This document shows, piece by piece, positions 1 to 11,237 of a stretch of DNA of 64,000 nucleotides. Origin of the DNA: Stereocaulon alpinum (taxonomy: Eukaryota > Ascomycota > Lecanoromycetes > Lecanorales > Stereocaulaceae). Position numbers and translations under genes: made by a program. A model generated the notes under the pieces. The model was not told where the DNA came from. It saw only the letters and a list, made by a program, of their open reading frames with translations, and made no database searches. Position 1 is the stretch's first letter, and every line of letters begins with the position of its first letter. The DNA is taken from the NCBI GenBank assembly GCA_018257865.1, contig JAEUBA010000086.1:62001-126000 (forward strand), written 5' to 3'.

Positions 1-282
1 ACCCTAGTCGTGACTGAAGAGGTCACCTTTGCAGATCCCAGGAGCATGTAATGATACAATGGTCTCAGCATGGTGAAAGCGTGGATCTCTGATCCCTTTT
101 CCTAGAACACAGTCCTGTGTCTTGAATATGAAAGCACCGTGGAAACATAAACAGCCGTACATTCTGGAACGAATTCGGGTAAAAGCGCTGTCCTCCTTAC
201 AGGTTGTTAACGTGGCGTGGCAGCGTTGATAGCCATACGTGTTGGATTGGAAAGAAGCAGAAGACTACCACTTAGTCCCGCA
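1..282. other. No gene seen at left edge
   Basis: I see no open frame of useful length and no RNA gene here. On the minus strand this is the region downstream of the decayed gene that follows. Confidence 0.5.
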
Positions 283-1345
283 AGTTGATGTCTCGACCTC
301 TCCATACGGCGGTGGAGCCTCATCCTCAGGTGACCTACCAGCATGAGCTCGGAATGGTACACCAGGGGGTCACGCTAGAAGGTTGGTAGACAGCCGGCAG
401 GAGGAACAAATTCCGATCAGTCTCAGGCTCGTAGGATTTCGAACGCACTTGACCTCGAGGTTGAAGCGAATCACGTAGTATCTAGCAATATCGGATATCG
501 TGAAAGCTGGGGTCCGTGGGTCGCTAATAGGAAACTTTCTAATGAAGTCGTAGACATCTAGATCCTATAACAGCGGCAGGTGTATGCTCCCCCCGTCTGC
601 GATAGTACCAGCCTCGCTCCAGCTGTCTTGGGGCTCGTGTCTTAGATGAAACAAGCCAGCAGGTATTCGGATCTGGGTGTGTGTCCCCAGCGTAACGATT
701 CTGCTCTTTGCATTTCCTATGGCCTCAATGGAGACATCTTTTATTAGTGCATGAGTGAGCCTTCGGTGAATAACGCCCCCTTTGACTACCTCGCCGCAGG
801 TGTAGAAGGGTTTGGGGAAGGGTTTTGGGGCCGACCCGGTATCAAGCTTGTTCTCGGTACCATTCTGACCGGTAGTAGATGTAGGACTCTTCAGGCGTAG
901 GAAGGCTGGAGTGCGAGAGATACTTGAGACCTGTATTCATCAGCCGTTTAGAGAAAGTCCCTCAGTCATTGTCAGATGCGTAGCACTGAGCAGCATCATA
1001 AATAGAAACCTCCCAACACATATCGTAGTCATGGCTGTGCGATCCCACAGCTGGTAGTGCTTTCAGCTGCACTGCGCCGTGATTGACAAAAGACTCAAGG
1101 ACTCGATCTCGCGCTCTATGCACAAACGGGTTTTCGCCAAGAAGGCTTCGGGTACAGTACTTTTTGAGATAGAATGGGACTATCTCAAAGAAAGGTAGCT
1201 TGTCGGTCCTGCAGTGGTCGGGAGAATGGTTCCGAACCCAGCCATCTCGGGCTAGCTGTGGGGGAAAAGGTAGAGCTTGACGCCTGACAACTTCATAAAT
1301 CCTTTCATGACGCCCGTTGAGCAGCAGATATGTTCCATCTGTATG
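283..1345 (-). pseudogene. Decayed gene, possibly arrestin-like
   Basis: Several protein-like stretches follow each other on the minus strand but are broken by stops and frame changes. From about 1345 down to 965 one frame reads ...DGTYLLLNGRHERIYEVVRR...LPFFEIVPFYLKK... to an in-frame TGA at 962-964. It stays open past that to a second TGA at 842-844. Just before this the sequence continues in a shifted frame (...IRIPAGLFHLRHEPQD...), which meets an in-frame TAG at 565-567 and goes on as ...DVYDFIRKFPISDP...FTISDIARYYVIRFNLEVKC. Further small shifts lead to a tail reading EDEAPPPYGEVETS (about 283-328). A PPxY-type tail after a beta-rich domain is typical of fungal arrestin-related trafficking adaptors, so I suggest that family, weakly. 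At least two in-frame stops and two frame shifts make a functional product unlikely. The first exon was not found. Confidence 0.45.
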
Positions 1346-1486
1346 TAGAAAGTGGTTGGCTTTAATTGCAATATTTACATGGACAAAGTATCTCGACTAC
1401 CTATGTGTGTAACTAAGAGCAACGACATCCAAGCAATTCCTTTTTTCCCTATCATCCACATAAATCCTAGGAAGGTCATAAAGCAT

Positions 1487-2653
1487 TTACTTGCTGGTGT
1501 CGACAACATAGCGTCCGGCAATCTTGCCCTCGTGCATCATGTCATAAACCTTCTGGAGTTCACTCATGCCAATAACCTTGAATGGTGCATTGATCATGCC
1601 ACGGCGGTAGAAGTCAATAGCTTCGCTGGTGTCCTTGCGGTTTCCGACATAGGAGCCCTTGATGGTCTTGACGCCAATGACGGTCTCAAAGACTGGTGCA
1701 CGGAGGAAGGCACCGGCTGGTAGACCGATAGCAATAACTGTTCCGCGGGGTCGGACGTATTCGGTGGCTTGCTGGAACGGCTTTTCGTTGACAGCAACCA
1801 GGATGACTGCATGGGGGCCAAGGCCATCTTCGGTCGCGGCCTGTACGTCCTTGACGACGTTGGATGACTTGGCGAAGTCGACGAAAGTGTGAGCACCAAG
1901 CTTCTTGACCATGGCGGCCTTCTCATCACCGGTATCGATACCGATGACCTGGAGCCCCATAGCTTTGGCGTACTGACAAGCGAGGGAACCGAGACCTCCG
2001 CCAGCACCGACCACAGCAACGGTCTGACCTGGGCGAGCTCCTGACTCCTTCAGGCCTTTGTAGACGGTGATACCTGCGCAGAGGATGGGGGAAATGGCAT
2101 CGAGGGGAACATCTTTGGGAATTCTGGCAACATGTGCAGCTTTGCCGATTGCGTATTGTTGGAAACTTCCGTCGACTGTGTAGCCGGAGAGAAGAGCTTT
2201 CGCGCACAGAGGCTCGTCTCCTGTCTGGCAGAAGTCACAGGACAAGCATGAACCGTTCAGCCACTGTAGACAGCAATTAGCGTCATCGTAATGGCAGCGA
2301 ACTATGTATTGATCCTATACCTTAATACCAGCGTGGTCACCGATCTCAATGTCCGTCACCAATTCACCTCTCGCTACAACAACCCCAGCACCCTCGTGGC
2401 CTCCAACTAGGGGAAGCTTGGTCGGGAGTGGCCAGTCGCCGTTCACGGCATGGAGATCGGTGTGGCAGACGCCGGAGTATTTAATGTTGACAAGAACCTC
2501 GTCTGGGCCGGGCTTTTGAACTGGACACAAAATTAGCATGCTACTCAAAATACAGGGGCGCCGTAGTATACCTGGAATCTGCTTGTAGTCGACGGGTCCT
2601 CCGGTCTTCTCAATGACCATAGCCCATTGCTTATCTGGAACACGACCTGCCAT
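1487..2653 (-). CDS. Zinc-dependent alcohol dehydrogenase, ADH1/ADH3 type
   Basis: Medium-chain NAD-dependent alcohol dehydrogenase interconverting primary alcohols such as ethanol and aldehydes. Three exons join to 352 aa: 2653-2572, 2520-2321 and 2263-1487, with introns at 2521-2571 (51 bp) and 2264-2320 (57 bp) that have GT...AG ends and CTAAT branch sites. Visible motifs in order: catalytic-zinc GVCHTDLHA and GGHEGAGV, the structural-zinc cysteine run CLSCDFCQTGDEPLC, the Rossmann glycine motif VGAGGGLGSLACQYAKA, and a C-terminal GKIAGRYVVDTSK. The length fits yeast ADH1-type enzymes (about 350 aa). The start at MAGRVPDKQWAM is preceded in frame by another ATG at 2792-2794. That would add 47 residues rich in R, S, T and L, resembling a mitochondrial presequence, so cytosolic and mitochondrial forms are both possible. 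It stands alone, with decayed or empty DNA on both sides. Confidence 0.93.
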
Positions 2654-2794
2654 TATGGGAGTTTGTATGTGTCTTGTAAATAGGATGTGAGTATTGTTGA
2701 ATTGGTATTGTAGAGTATTCGTTCGTAGGATGCCTTGCTTGAGGAGAAGAGGGGAGAATCTAATCGTCTTAAGACATCTCGAGGTCATCTTCAC

Positions 2795-5700
2795 TATCCA
2801 TCAACCCCACATTCAAGGAGGGGCAGAGACTTTCAGGGTTTCTGTTGACTTATGCCCGCAAAGGAGGCAAGCATTCATTTGGGAGATCCATGGCAAGTCC
2901 GGTCCGCCGAAAATATGCATGGCATTCATAGCCCGTGCTTCCCAGATGTAACACAGGAGTTGCAAGGGTCTCCAAGTGAACCCTGCAGGGTCTTTCTAAT
3001 CTTGAATGGGGGTTTCAATCGTGGCGCGTTTCCCTGACTATCAGATCGAAGTCACGCCACGGTACCCTGGCCCGGCAAATGGCAAAACATCAGGTTGACT
3101 TGCCGTAACGCTTTGGTGTCTCTTGGAGCCAATTGGAGATATGACCCTGTTGGATTGTGGTGGGCAGGATGTGCGGGGCAACGCGCCGTTCCAATGTGAG
3201 AGTGAGGTGGAGGATGAACTCTCGATGCGGGGCGGCCGCTTTGCTTGGTTCATCTGTATCTCACCTCCAATCGCCAATTTTAGTCCATTGTACATTTCAT
3301 CCATCCAGTAGGCTCAACGTCCAACATCTCGGTCTCCCGGAAGGCTTTCGACATCGCGGACGAGCGCGAGGCTTGCAAAGAGGTCTGGTTCATGTATGGA
3401 GACGATCGTGTGTATAACTGGCTTCTTATATTTAGCTCCAGGGCCGTCCGTCGGTACGACTCCAAATCGAGATTCAGGGGCTCTCAGCATCTCTGCTTGA
3501 ACAGGAGCAACTCTAATTATCGAGCCCGGATGAATAGTTGCCCTTGTTACGGGTAGGTATCTCACGTGGTTGAGCCGTAGTGGATGTGCTGGGTCTCCAA
3601 TCGTCGAAGAGTGGGAGCAGACCCTTCCCTACGGTGGGACATAGGAGCAACGAGGTCACTTGGTACGGGAAAACGAAATTATGGCTGTATCAGTCTGAGG
3701 TTGGTTGCTGGGAATATTCTACGTTCGACGTTTGTCTTGTTGCTTGGTTAGTGACAGGGATAGCCTGGACCTAACCATTGACATTTCGTTGCGTTGCCTC
3801 AGAAACAGAGCCTATCTCATAATCAAGATACATAAGGCAAATAGACGAGTGATATCTCTGTATTTACGTTTTCGTATTCAAAGAGTAGCCTACGTCCTCC
3901 CCGCTGACACTAGAGTCTACACATGATTGTCTTATATTCGGAACGCAATCTTCACCCTTGGAAGGACAGAAGCCATGAACAGAATGAGCTAGACGACAGC
4001 GAAGTCCGAAGCTCGCAGACTGGAATAGTATGGGGTTGAGCCGAGAAATATAAGGAAGTTGCAAAGACCGTCGTCGTGTCCCAGCAAAGGGGTTTAGTCT
4101 GCCCGTAAGTCAACGCCCGGTGTTTACTACTGTACATTGACTTTGGGCCGTAGCCAAGGCCTAAATATTGGTCAACAATAATAGGTTAGAAGTTGACCTT
4201 GGCGCGGTAGTTCCAGGTGCTGTAATCAGCTTACGATTGGGATATGATTCTGGAGTTGTACGCTTACCACCATTGGATTCGAATCGTACATTATCGCTAC
4301 CGCATGGTAGACCAGGTATTGAAATGCCGCAAAGGCGAGGAATCGTGGCGAAAGGACCCTACTGGCGCAAAGGGTCTTCCTGATGTAGAAAGGATTTCTC
4401 GAAGACGTGGAGTGGTAGAAATCGATGGTGCCGTTGGCGTTAGACTTGCGAGGCGTGAAAGTGCGATCCTGCCTACGAAGCAGGCAGAACAAATGCTGGT
4501 ACAGACCCTATACACTGAGAATGTCGAATATGGCTCCACGAAAATGGGGACAGTGTTCTGCATCCTATCTATGTTCACGGTCAGCTGGGTTTTGCTCCCT
4601 ACTATCAACTTTCTAGGTGTCCATTGGGCGATCCTTCACCGAAATCGAACAAGAAGGCTCGAGTCGTACCGTCGCAGATTCTTTCAGCTCAAGGAGAGTC
4701 TTTGATGCACATTTGCAACCCATTATGACGATTGATTCGTGCCACATAATGAAGAAAGCATGCTTCTCGAAAGGCTCAAGCTTGCGTCAGCCAAATTGAT
4801 CGGTCCACCTCCTATGATCCTTCCTCCCCATTTCGTACACGTCAGTAGCCATTGGTCTGGATCGAATCCCTTTAAACTCTGCTGTCGCTCACTGAGAAAG
4901 CTATAGAATTGTGTGGCTATTGATGTGACCGCCCCAGAGGTTGCAAATCGCATTGACACGTGCCAGGTATAACAGATTGAATGCTCAGCGAAATGGCTGA
5001 GCCTGCACGCCAATCATAAGGCACACAAACTCTTGCTGCTGGGCATGGGAGAGCAAGAGATCCGTGCTAACGAAGTGACCAGTATTCATCAAAGTCTCGG
5101 AAAGGCACGGTGCAGTGACAGTTTAGGCATCACCACTTCGCAGGATTTCGATAGCTCAGTGGAAGCGAACATCCAGGCGCCAGTGTAGGACCGTCGAATA
5201 CTCGGAAGTCGCTGTAGGATTAGATGTTCGAACAAGGTAGGACCGAGTCCGAGTCGGTAAATACCTCGAGGAACACTGGAAGCTTAGTCTACTTCTGCAA
5301 GCCCCGATTGGGGACCAGACATGGCTGTTCAGGGTGGAATCCAGAACGTCCGTTACCATCGATCGCAAAGATGGAAAAGATTCGAGGCTTCGTGTCACCA
5401 ATGGCGTGGGTCTTGCCGCAAGTCACACAATTGACAGGAAATGAGCTAACCGCAGCTTAGCGCTCTGAAGCAGTATGCTTAGAATTCTTAGCACCTACGG
5501 CTGTTCCCTCTACATGAATGGACCTACACACACCATGTAGGGGCTCGCATATCAGGTCTGGACTCGGATGTTGAACCAATTGCTCCGGGAAACTTCGTGT
5601 GAGAATTGAGCTGGAGGTTGTGGTCCATTTTTGGGGACATTCTTTGTGGGAATTCCCTTTGTCTAAGCTAACAAAAACAATGTGAAACGTGCAGTGATAG

Positions 5701-6963
5701 AGGTTTGTATGATAGTGTGTCACTCGTTGTATACACCTTATCTAATCTGCAGGCCTGAGGATACATTAGAGTGTGCAGACCATGCAAACCATTCCCAACA
5801 AGACGAGGAAGGCATGGTGTTTGGTGTTTCTCTAGAGAGACTTTCACTTTCTTCTCCATTGTGTTTGTTTCGAAGGTGTCCTATGTTGTCCCAGTGTCAG
5901 GACTTTCCATGGCTTGATGGTACAACCCAACGCAGCTATCACCTGGTATGTACTCTATGCCAAGCTGCTGAAAAGACTGAATGTTTACGAATTAACGTGC
6001 CACAGTGCTACCGGGAGACGAGTCTTACGGCAATTGTATCAATGTACAACAGCTGGAGGCTGAGCGACTAGCAGGCCTAATTTCACCGCTGGTCTCAAGT
6101 CATCCATGGTGGTAGCGGCAATTGGAAGTCTGTGTCTGCTGCCTTGAACTTTTGGGTATGTGTGAGCTCTCCCCTTCTCAGCCAAGTACTCTAGTAACCT
6201 TGCTATTAGCCACATTGGTACTCGCCCCAACTGCTTTGCTATCAGATTGATATGCTTCAGCTCTGTTTAGAACAACACAGTTCCAGCTTTACTTTGCTGA
6301 ATCTGTGTTGTGAGTTACTAGCTCGACTATCTATTGGAACGCCCCATCTAGCCCAACCACTTTAAGAATGTGGCGAATTACCAAGAGAGGCTTCAAGAAC
6401 AAGGACGCTCTCGTATACGATCAATGTTCGACAGTTGCCCTGCTGAACGAAAAGCGCATGATTTTGAACTTTACCACGCCGTCAAAGATACTAAAGACTT
6501 ACCCGCCTAGAACATCTGCTACCCAATCCTCAACTGTTGGCTTTGATACAAAGCAGGAAATTAGAGATGCCAGACACTCGAAATCTGAGCGTCCGACTGG
6601 CTTGCGTTCTACTACTAGCTTTCTATCATCGCGAAAATCTCGTGCTCCCGTTCAACGTTTGGCTGATGGGTTTGCAGCGCACGCCATCGCCAAGACAACG
6701 TCCATGATAACATCCTAAGCAAATTGTTGGGGTGTGATTAGCACCAAAACTAGGGGTTTCTACGGCGTTTCCGGGGTACTAAGGTACTGTGAACTTTGGT
6801 TCGGCGGTAACGTGCAGCGTTTGGAATTGACAAGCTTTCTTGGCAAGATTCGTACTTCGAAGGATGGAATCTCAAAAGTACGGTATGACGACGGCCGGCG
6901 CCCGCAGCTCCCGCCTCTCCACATAATCTCCACGTCCTAGTCAAGCTTAGCCAGTGCCGATTA
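2795..6963. other. Long stretch without a convincing gene
   Basis: About 4.2 kb with only short overlapping open frames on both strands, no recognisable domain and no consistent splice pattern. A minus-strand frame at 3314-3565 and a Cys-containing plus-strand frame at 5682-6071 look slightly protein-like but could not be extended. Decayed gene remnants are possible. Confidence 0.5.
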
Positions 6964-7170
6964 ATGGGCGGATTGCGACTACTTCCAATCACAATCCTGG
7001 GATTGCCATTGACTTCATTGACACTCCGCACTTTGAGACAATGTGCCGAGGTCTTTTGTGGAGAGGAACGATTTCTCCGACACCGTTGCCAATGTACTGC
7101 ATGTCAGCTTGGCAAAGCACACCTGCAGGGACGACCAAAAGCATTGTCTTGCAGTCAATGTACTCAGTAA
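6964..7170 (+). CDS. Possible small cysteine-rich secreted peptide (68 aa)
   Basis: A single open frame encodes 68 residues. The first ~25 are hydrophobic with an early Arg (MGGLRLLPITILGLPLTSL) and could act as a secretion signal. The rest is short, basic and rich in cysteine: paired motifs CAEVFC, CQCTAC and CSQC give seven Cys in about 43 residues. This layout resembles small secreted cysteine-rich fungal proteins, but no family is recognised and the odd cysteine count is unusual for a fully disulphide-bonded peptide. There is no support from introns or neighbours. Chance is a real alternative. Confidence 0.22.
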   Translation: MGGLRLLPITILGLPLTSLTLRTLRQCAEVFCGEERFLRHRCQCTACQLGKAHLQGRPKALSCSQCTQ

Positions 7171-7504
7171 GGCTGGTATGCACGACTTCAGCCAGTATCG
7201 CGCCTTAAGTCATTATTAAAAGATGACTGGCAGCAATGTCATATGGTTTGATGATCTTTGATCCCAAACATGTATGAGATCACTGCCGGCATTTTGAGCC
7301 GTAGCCAACTACCGTTAGATCAACTCTAATGATTGGTGACCTCGGAGGTTTGAACCCAATGGGGCATGATGAGGGGGGTCTTGAACATCTTCTTTGCTTT
7401 ATAGTGTTCATCGCCTCTCTTTTTCTCGTTGCTGCCTGTTGCTCTCCTCAGCATTAGATCAATCTCCTTCCTCAATAATACAAAACCAGAGCATTACCGA
7501 CAAT
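7171..7504. other. Aquaporin upstream region
   Basis: 334 bp before the aquaporin start. CT-rich stretches (around 7395-7450) fit a fungal core promoter. No regulatory site is recognised with confidence. Confidence 0.4.
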
Positions 7505-8785
7505 ATGGCGAACATGGACCGCTTGCAAACCAACGAATGTAAGCAGAATCGCATCCTGGAATGGTAGCCTTGTCTTAATGTAGCATAGTGGAGATTGGTG
7601 CCACCGAAGCTGTCCAGCAACATTATTCGAGACACGTCGTTGCCACAAAGCCAGTCTCTCAGAGAAAGCTTGACTTCGAACATGCTCGCCCTCGATGGTT
7701 GAGAGAATGCATGGCAGAAGCAACAGGCGTCTTCTTCTACGTGTAAGACCCCCAACACTGCCTCCCCTCTCAACATGATCTGAAGGCCTTCAGTTTCCCT
7801 GGTATTGCAGCCATCGCCACCTTCACGCTCAATGCGGCCTCTCCCATTGGCGCCAGCGCTTTTGGTGGCATCTTCCAAATTGGCTGGGGCTTTGCCATTG
7901 GTATTGCCTTCGCCATCATCACCTGTGCCTCAACTTCCGGTGGACATTTCAATCCCGCAATCACGATCTCCTTTGCTATCTGGCAAGGCTTTCCCTGGAG
8001 GAAAGTCCCACACTATATCTTCTCTCAGATTTTCGGCGCCTTCGTAGCAGGCATGCTTCTTATGGGAATGTACTGGCCCGAGATCCAAGCTTTCAAGGCT
8101 GAAAGCATTGCTGCTGGGAAGGGTACGGTATATAATGGAGGCCCCGCTAGCATTCTTTGCACGTTTCCCAACCCTAACCAGACGTAAGTGCTTTCTTTCA
8201 CTAATCGATCTACTCCGGGATACCTGACTGACCATTGACAAAGAAACCTTGGCTACCTCTTATTCACCGAATTTTTCGTCGACTCCTACATCGGCATCGT
8301 AATCTGGGCCTGTCTCGACCCCGCCAACCCATTCGTCTCCGCCCAATCCGCTCCCTTCGCAATCGGTCTCGCGTACGCAACCATGGTATGGGGTTTCGCC
8401 GACATTGCCATCTCGACCAACCTTGCCAGGGACCTGGGCACGCGAATCGTCGCCGCTATCTTTTTTGGCGGAGAAGCTTTCTCGTATCATAATTATAGCT
8501 GGATTGCTATTCTGATTAATGTGCCGGCTACGTTGTTTGCTACGGCTTATTATGAGTTTCTGATGAGGGATAGTTTGAATAAGATTGCTAAGGGGCATGC
8601 GAAGCATGAGCATGGGGAGGAGGGGCTGCATAGACATATCACTAGGACTGTAAGTTTTGGAGTCGAAAAATTGAAAGTGGGGTGGGGCTAATTGTTCTGT
8701 TTAGGGTATGATTGAGACTGGTGCCGCTAACGCTTTGAAGGCACAGAATGGCTCGGATGACCTCTATAAACATGAGATTGTATAG
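7505..8785 (+). CDS. Aquaporin / major intrinsic protein
   Basis: Membrane channel of the MIP family for water or small neutral solutes. Five exons (7505-7538, 7589-7742, 7794-8183, 8244-8649, 8705-8785) give 354 aa; the four introns are 50-60 bp with clean GT...AG ends. The first half-helix motif is intact: SGGHFNPAIT at about residues 112-121 with N116-P-A. The second half-helix reads STNLARDLG, so the second NPA box is N252-L-A; the following Arg of the selectivity filter is kept. Six hydrophobic helices surround these loops. Both cytosolic tails are hydrophilic; the C-terminal one is His/Lys/Glu rich. The asymmetric NPA/NLA pair suggests a divergent fungal subfamily, so substrate (water, glycerol or other) cannot be fixed. 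It is convergent with the p23 gene downstream. Confidence 0.93.
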
Positions 8786-9146
8786 ACAATGTCTGGAATG
8801 GCAGTATCAGCATGCCTTGGGTATTCTGAGTGCAAGACCTCCACGTGGATATAAAAAGTATGCCGGTATATAGTACGGACAATTTGTCTCTTTGTACATA
8901 CTTCAAACGCGTTAGAAGCAGTGAGAAAGTAGGGGAAAAAGGTTCGGTCAACAGAACGAAATGACAATGAAGATATGCAGAGTTCGAATGCTTGTGATGT
9001 AAATCCCTTGAATCGCTTTTCTGCAGAGACCGCTGGACAACGAGATCTACAAATCTATACTGCGCCATGTCATAGCAATATCATTATCGACCAATCGTCT
9101 GCAATGCATGCTCTCAGCGAAATGGTCGCTCCCTATGTACCATGAT
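8786..9146. other. 3' intergenic between convergent genes
   Basis: 361 bp holding the 3' untranslated regions of the aquaporin (+) and p23 (-) genes. No other feature seen. Confidence 0.5.
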
Positions 9147-10051
9147 CTAAGACACCTCTTCGATCTTAGCCGCAGGCTTAACCTCCTCAGCCTCCACCTC
9201 TTTTCCTTTGCCCTTGCCTTGCTCTGCCTCTCCCTCCTCATCTTCAAGTCCTGGCATCTCTTCATCATCATCCTCGTCTTCTTCGCCGCCAAGGTCGCCC
9301 ATATCTGGCATGCCGCTGGCTCCACCACCGAGTTTCGAGAAGTCTATTGCAATGATTAGTATCCACTATATCGCCATCTCTTTCAATCGTGTCAAAGCTC
9401 ACCGATGCCGCCGAAGCCTCCATCACCACCCATGCCACCCATGGTACCCATACCATCCATACCCATACCGGGCATACCACCTCCCATGCCTCCCATGTCA
9501 TCGTCAGGCGCAGCATCTTGCTCATCCTCATCCACCCACTACCAGCCACAGGTCAGCAAACGGCCCAATATTCACCGATCTCTCAAGATAGACCCCAACT
9601 CACCTTATCGAAATCTGTCTTCAGGAAATGCATTTTCTTAGTATCCTTCAACAGCCTCGGCCAAAATTCCTCTTTCATCGTCTTCTTCCGAAGCTTGAAC
9701 ATCACATCCCTACTCGTATGATGTGTCTGGCTCTTCTCCACATCGACCTCCTCGTAGAATTCAAGCTCGACATGGTAGGTTGTTTTCTTGGTGTCTGAGT
9801 GGCCGGTGAAGGTAAGGGAAGTGGGTTTTAGGTCGACTTTGAAGGATTTGTCAGGGACGTCTGGAGCGGCGATTGTGACGAGGACGTAGTTTTTATCGGC
9901 GTCGGTCTTGGACGAGCGTTGGGCCCAGAGAACTGTATTGAGGGAGACGGTTAGTGATTGGTCATTGGATATTCATAGGTGACAAGTGAGGCTGCTGTGT
10001 GTGTGTGTGGGGTTGCCTACCCTCTGGTGTGGTCTGAGTTGTTTCTGACAT
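9147..10051 (-). CDS. SBA1: Hsp90 co-chaperone p23 (Sba1/Wos2)
   Basis: Cytosolic p23 binds the ATP-bound N-terminal state of Hsp90 and slows its ATPase to stabilise client complexes. Exons 10051-10021, 9932-9604, 9538-9403 and 9343-9147 join to 230 aa; introns are 88, 65 and 59 bp. The N-terminal ~120 residues form the CS domain: the start ...PEVLWAQRSS..., the central LKPTSLTFTGHS, and the family signature FWPRLLKD followed by a WVDEDE box. The middle is a Gly/Met-rich linker (repeated GGM/GMP units), and the tail is strongly acidic then Lys/Glu rich, as in other fungal p23 proteins. The first intron has a short (TG) run. It shares a 455-bp upstream region with VPS24, so the two may share a divergent promoter. 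Confidence 0.93.
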
Positions 10052-10506
10052 GTTCACGATGTGAAATCTATCTAGGGAGTGGTGACAACAGAGTAAGACT
10101 TCAAAGGCGAATTAGGTGTGGTTGTGAGGAAGTTAATGCTGAGAGTAAAGATCTTAGTGGATTTGTTTGGTAGCGCTATAACATCATAAGGCTGAAGAGT
10201 TCGTTTAGAAGACCGGAGAAAATGATAGAACCAGCGTCCAATTCGAGCTGGGAAGCTGTGATGAGCACATACCAGAGTGGAAGCATGACTTGAGTAGGGA
10301 TGAAAAGCTCACGGCGAAGTCATAGTACTTCTCGCCGCCATGAGCACATTCCAACTGTATCTACGTATGGTACTTTTGGCTTAGCGCCGACGTTGCCGAG
10401 ATATTGGATCCGTCTAAAGCTGCTGCCTCTGCAACCACAACCATGACCCACACACCATAGAGAAGCCCGGCACTGTCCGATATACTATGAACTGACCCCA
10501 CCAACC
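10052..10506. other. Bidirectional promoter region p23 / VPS24
   Basis: 455 bp between two divergent start codons. I see no strong TATA box or long repeat. Confidence 0.45.
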
Positions 10507-11237
10507 ATGGAGTCAATCAAAGCCGTCTTCTGGAAGCCGGACCCCGCGGCGCAGGTCCGCTCCTCTACTTATGACATAGCCGGCACCAAGCTGATATCCC
10601 ATAGATGCGGAAATGCAACAGTCTCATACGCTCCAATACACGCAAGCTGGAACGCGACATAAATCAACTCAAGGTACTTGACCAAAAGACCCGTCAATAC
10701 ATCCTTCAAGCCTCAAAAAGAGGCCAACGAAACCCCTCCCAAGCCAAGCAGGCAGCACAAGAAACCCGCATATTCGCAAAAGAGTTGATTAGGATACGCA
10801 AACAGAGTTCGCGACTTGCTACGAGTAAGGCGCAGCTACAGAGCGTTCAGATGCAGGTCAATGAAGCGTTCTCTGTTAGGAAGATCGAGGGCAGCGTCAA
10901 GGCGTCTACGAGTATAATGAAGGAAGTTAATGGCCTTGTGCGATTACCTGAGCTTACGGGCACGATGAATGAGTTATCACGAGAGTTGATGAAGGCAGGG
11001 ATCATTGAGGAGATGGTGGGGGATAGTCTTCCGGATGACGAGCTGCTGGAAGGCGAGGATGAGGAAGCGGAGACAGAGGTTGATAAGGTACTTGGGGAGA
11101 TACTACAGGGCAAATTACCGAAGGCTAAGGTGGATGAGAAGCCTCTCGAGGAGCCCGAGGTCCCGGAGAAAGACATAGAGGACCAGGAAGCTACGTTAGA
11201 GGAGATGAGGGGGAGGCTGGAAGCCTTGAAGAGTTGA
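10507..11237 (+). CDS. VPS24: ESCRT-III subunit Vps24 (CHMP3)
   Basis: Vps24 co-assembles with Snf7 and Vps2 on endosomes to drive budding of multivesicular-body vesicles. Two exons (10507-10554 and 10605-11237, intron 50 bp) give 226 aa, the usual family size. The N-terminus MESIKAVFWKPDP is followed by the basic helix MRKCNSLIRSNTRKLERDI, matching the conserved helix 1 of Vps24. The next ~110 residues are long charged helices of the Snf7 fold. The C-terminal part is acidic and ends in a MIT-interacting motif, LEEMRGRLEALKS, which recruits the Vps4 ATPase. The start is chosen because the first exon supplies the conserved N-terminal amphipathic segment. It is divergent from p23. Confidence 0.93.

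Noticed and set aside
3314..3565. 83-codon minus-strand frame with protein-like look (SRFGVVPTDGPGAKYK)
   Set aside because: Could not be extended to a full gene or tied to a family; at best a gene fragment.
4244..4705. 153-codon open frame on plus strand, overlapped by a 103-codon minus-strand frame
   Set aside because: No domain, odd composition, no splice support; both strands open over the same bases suggests chance.
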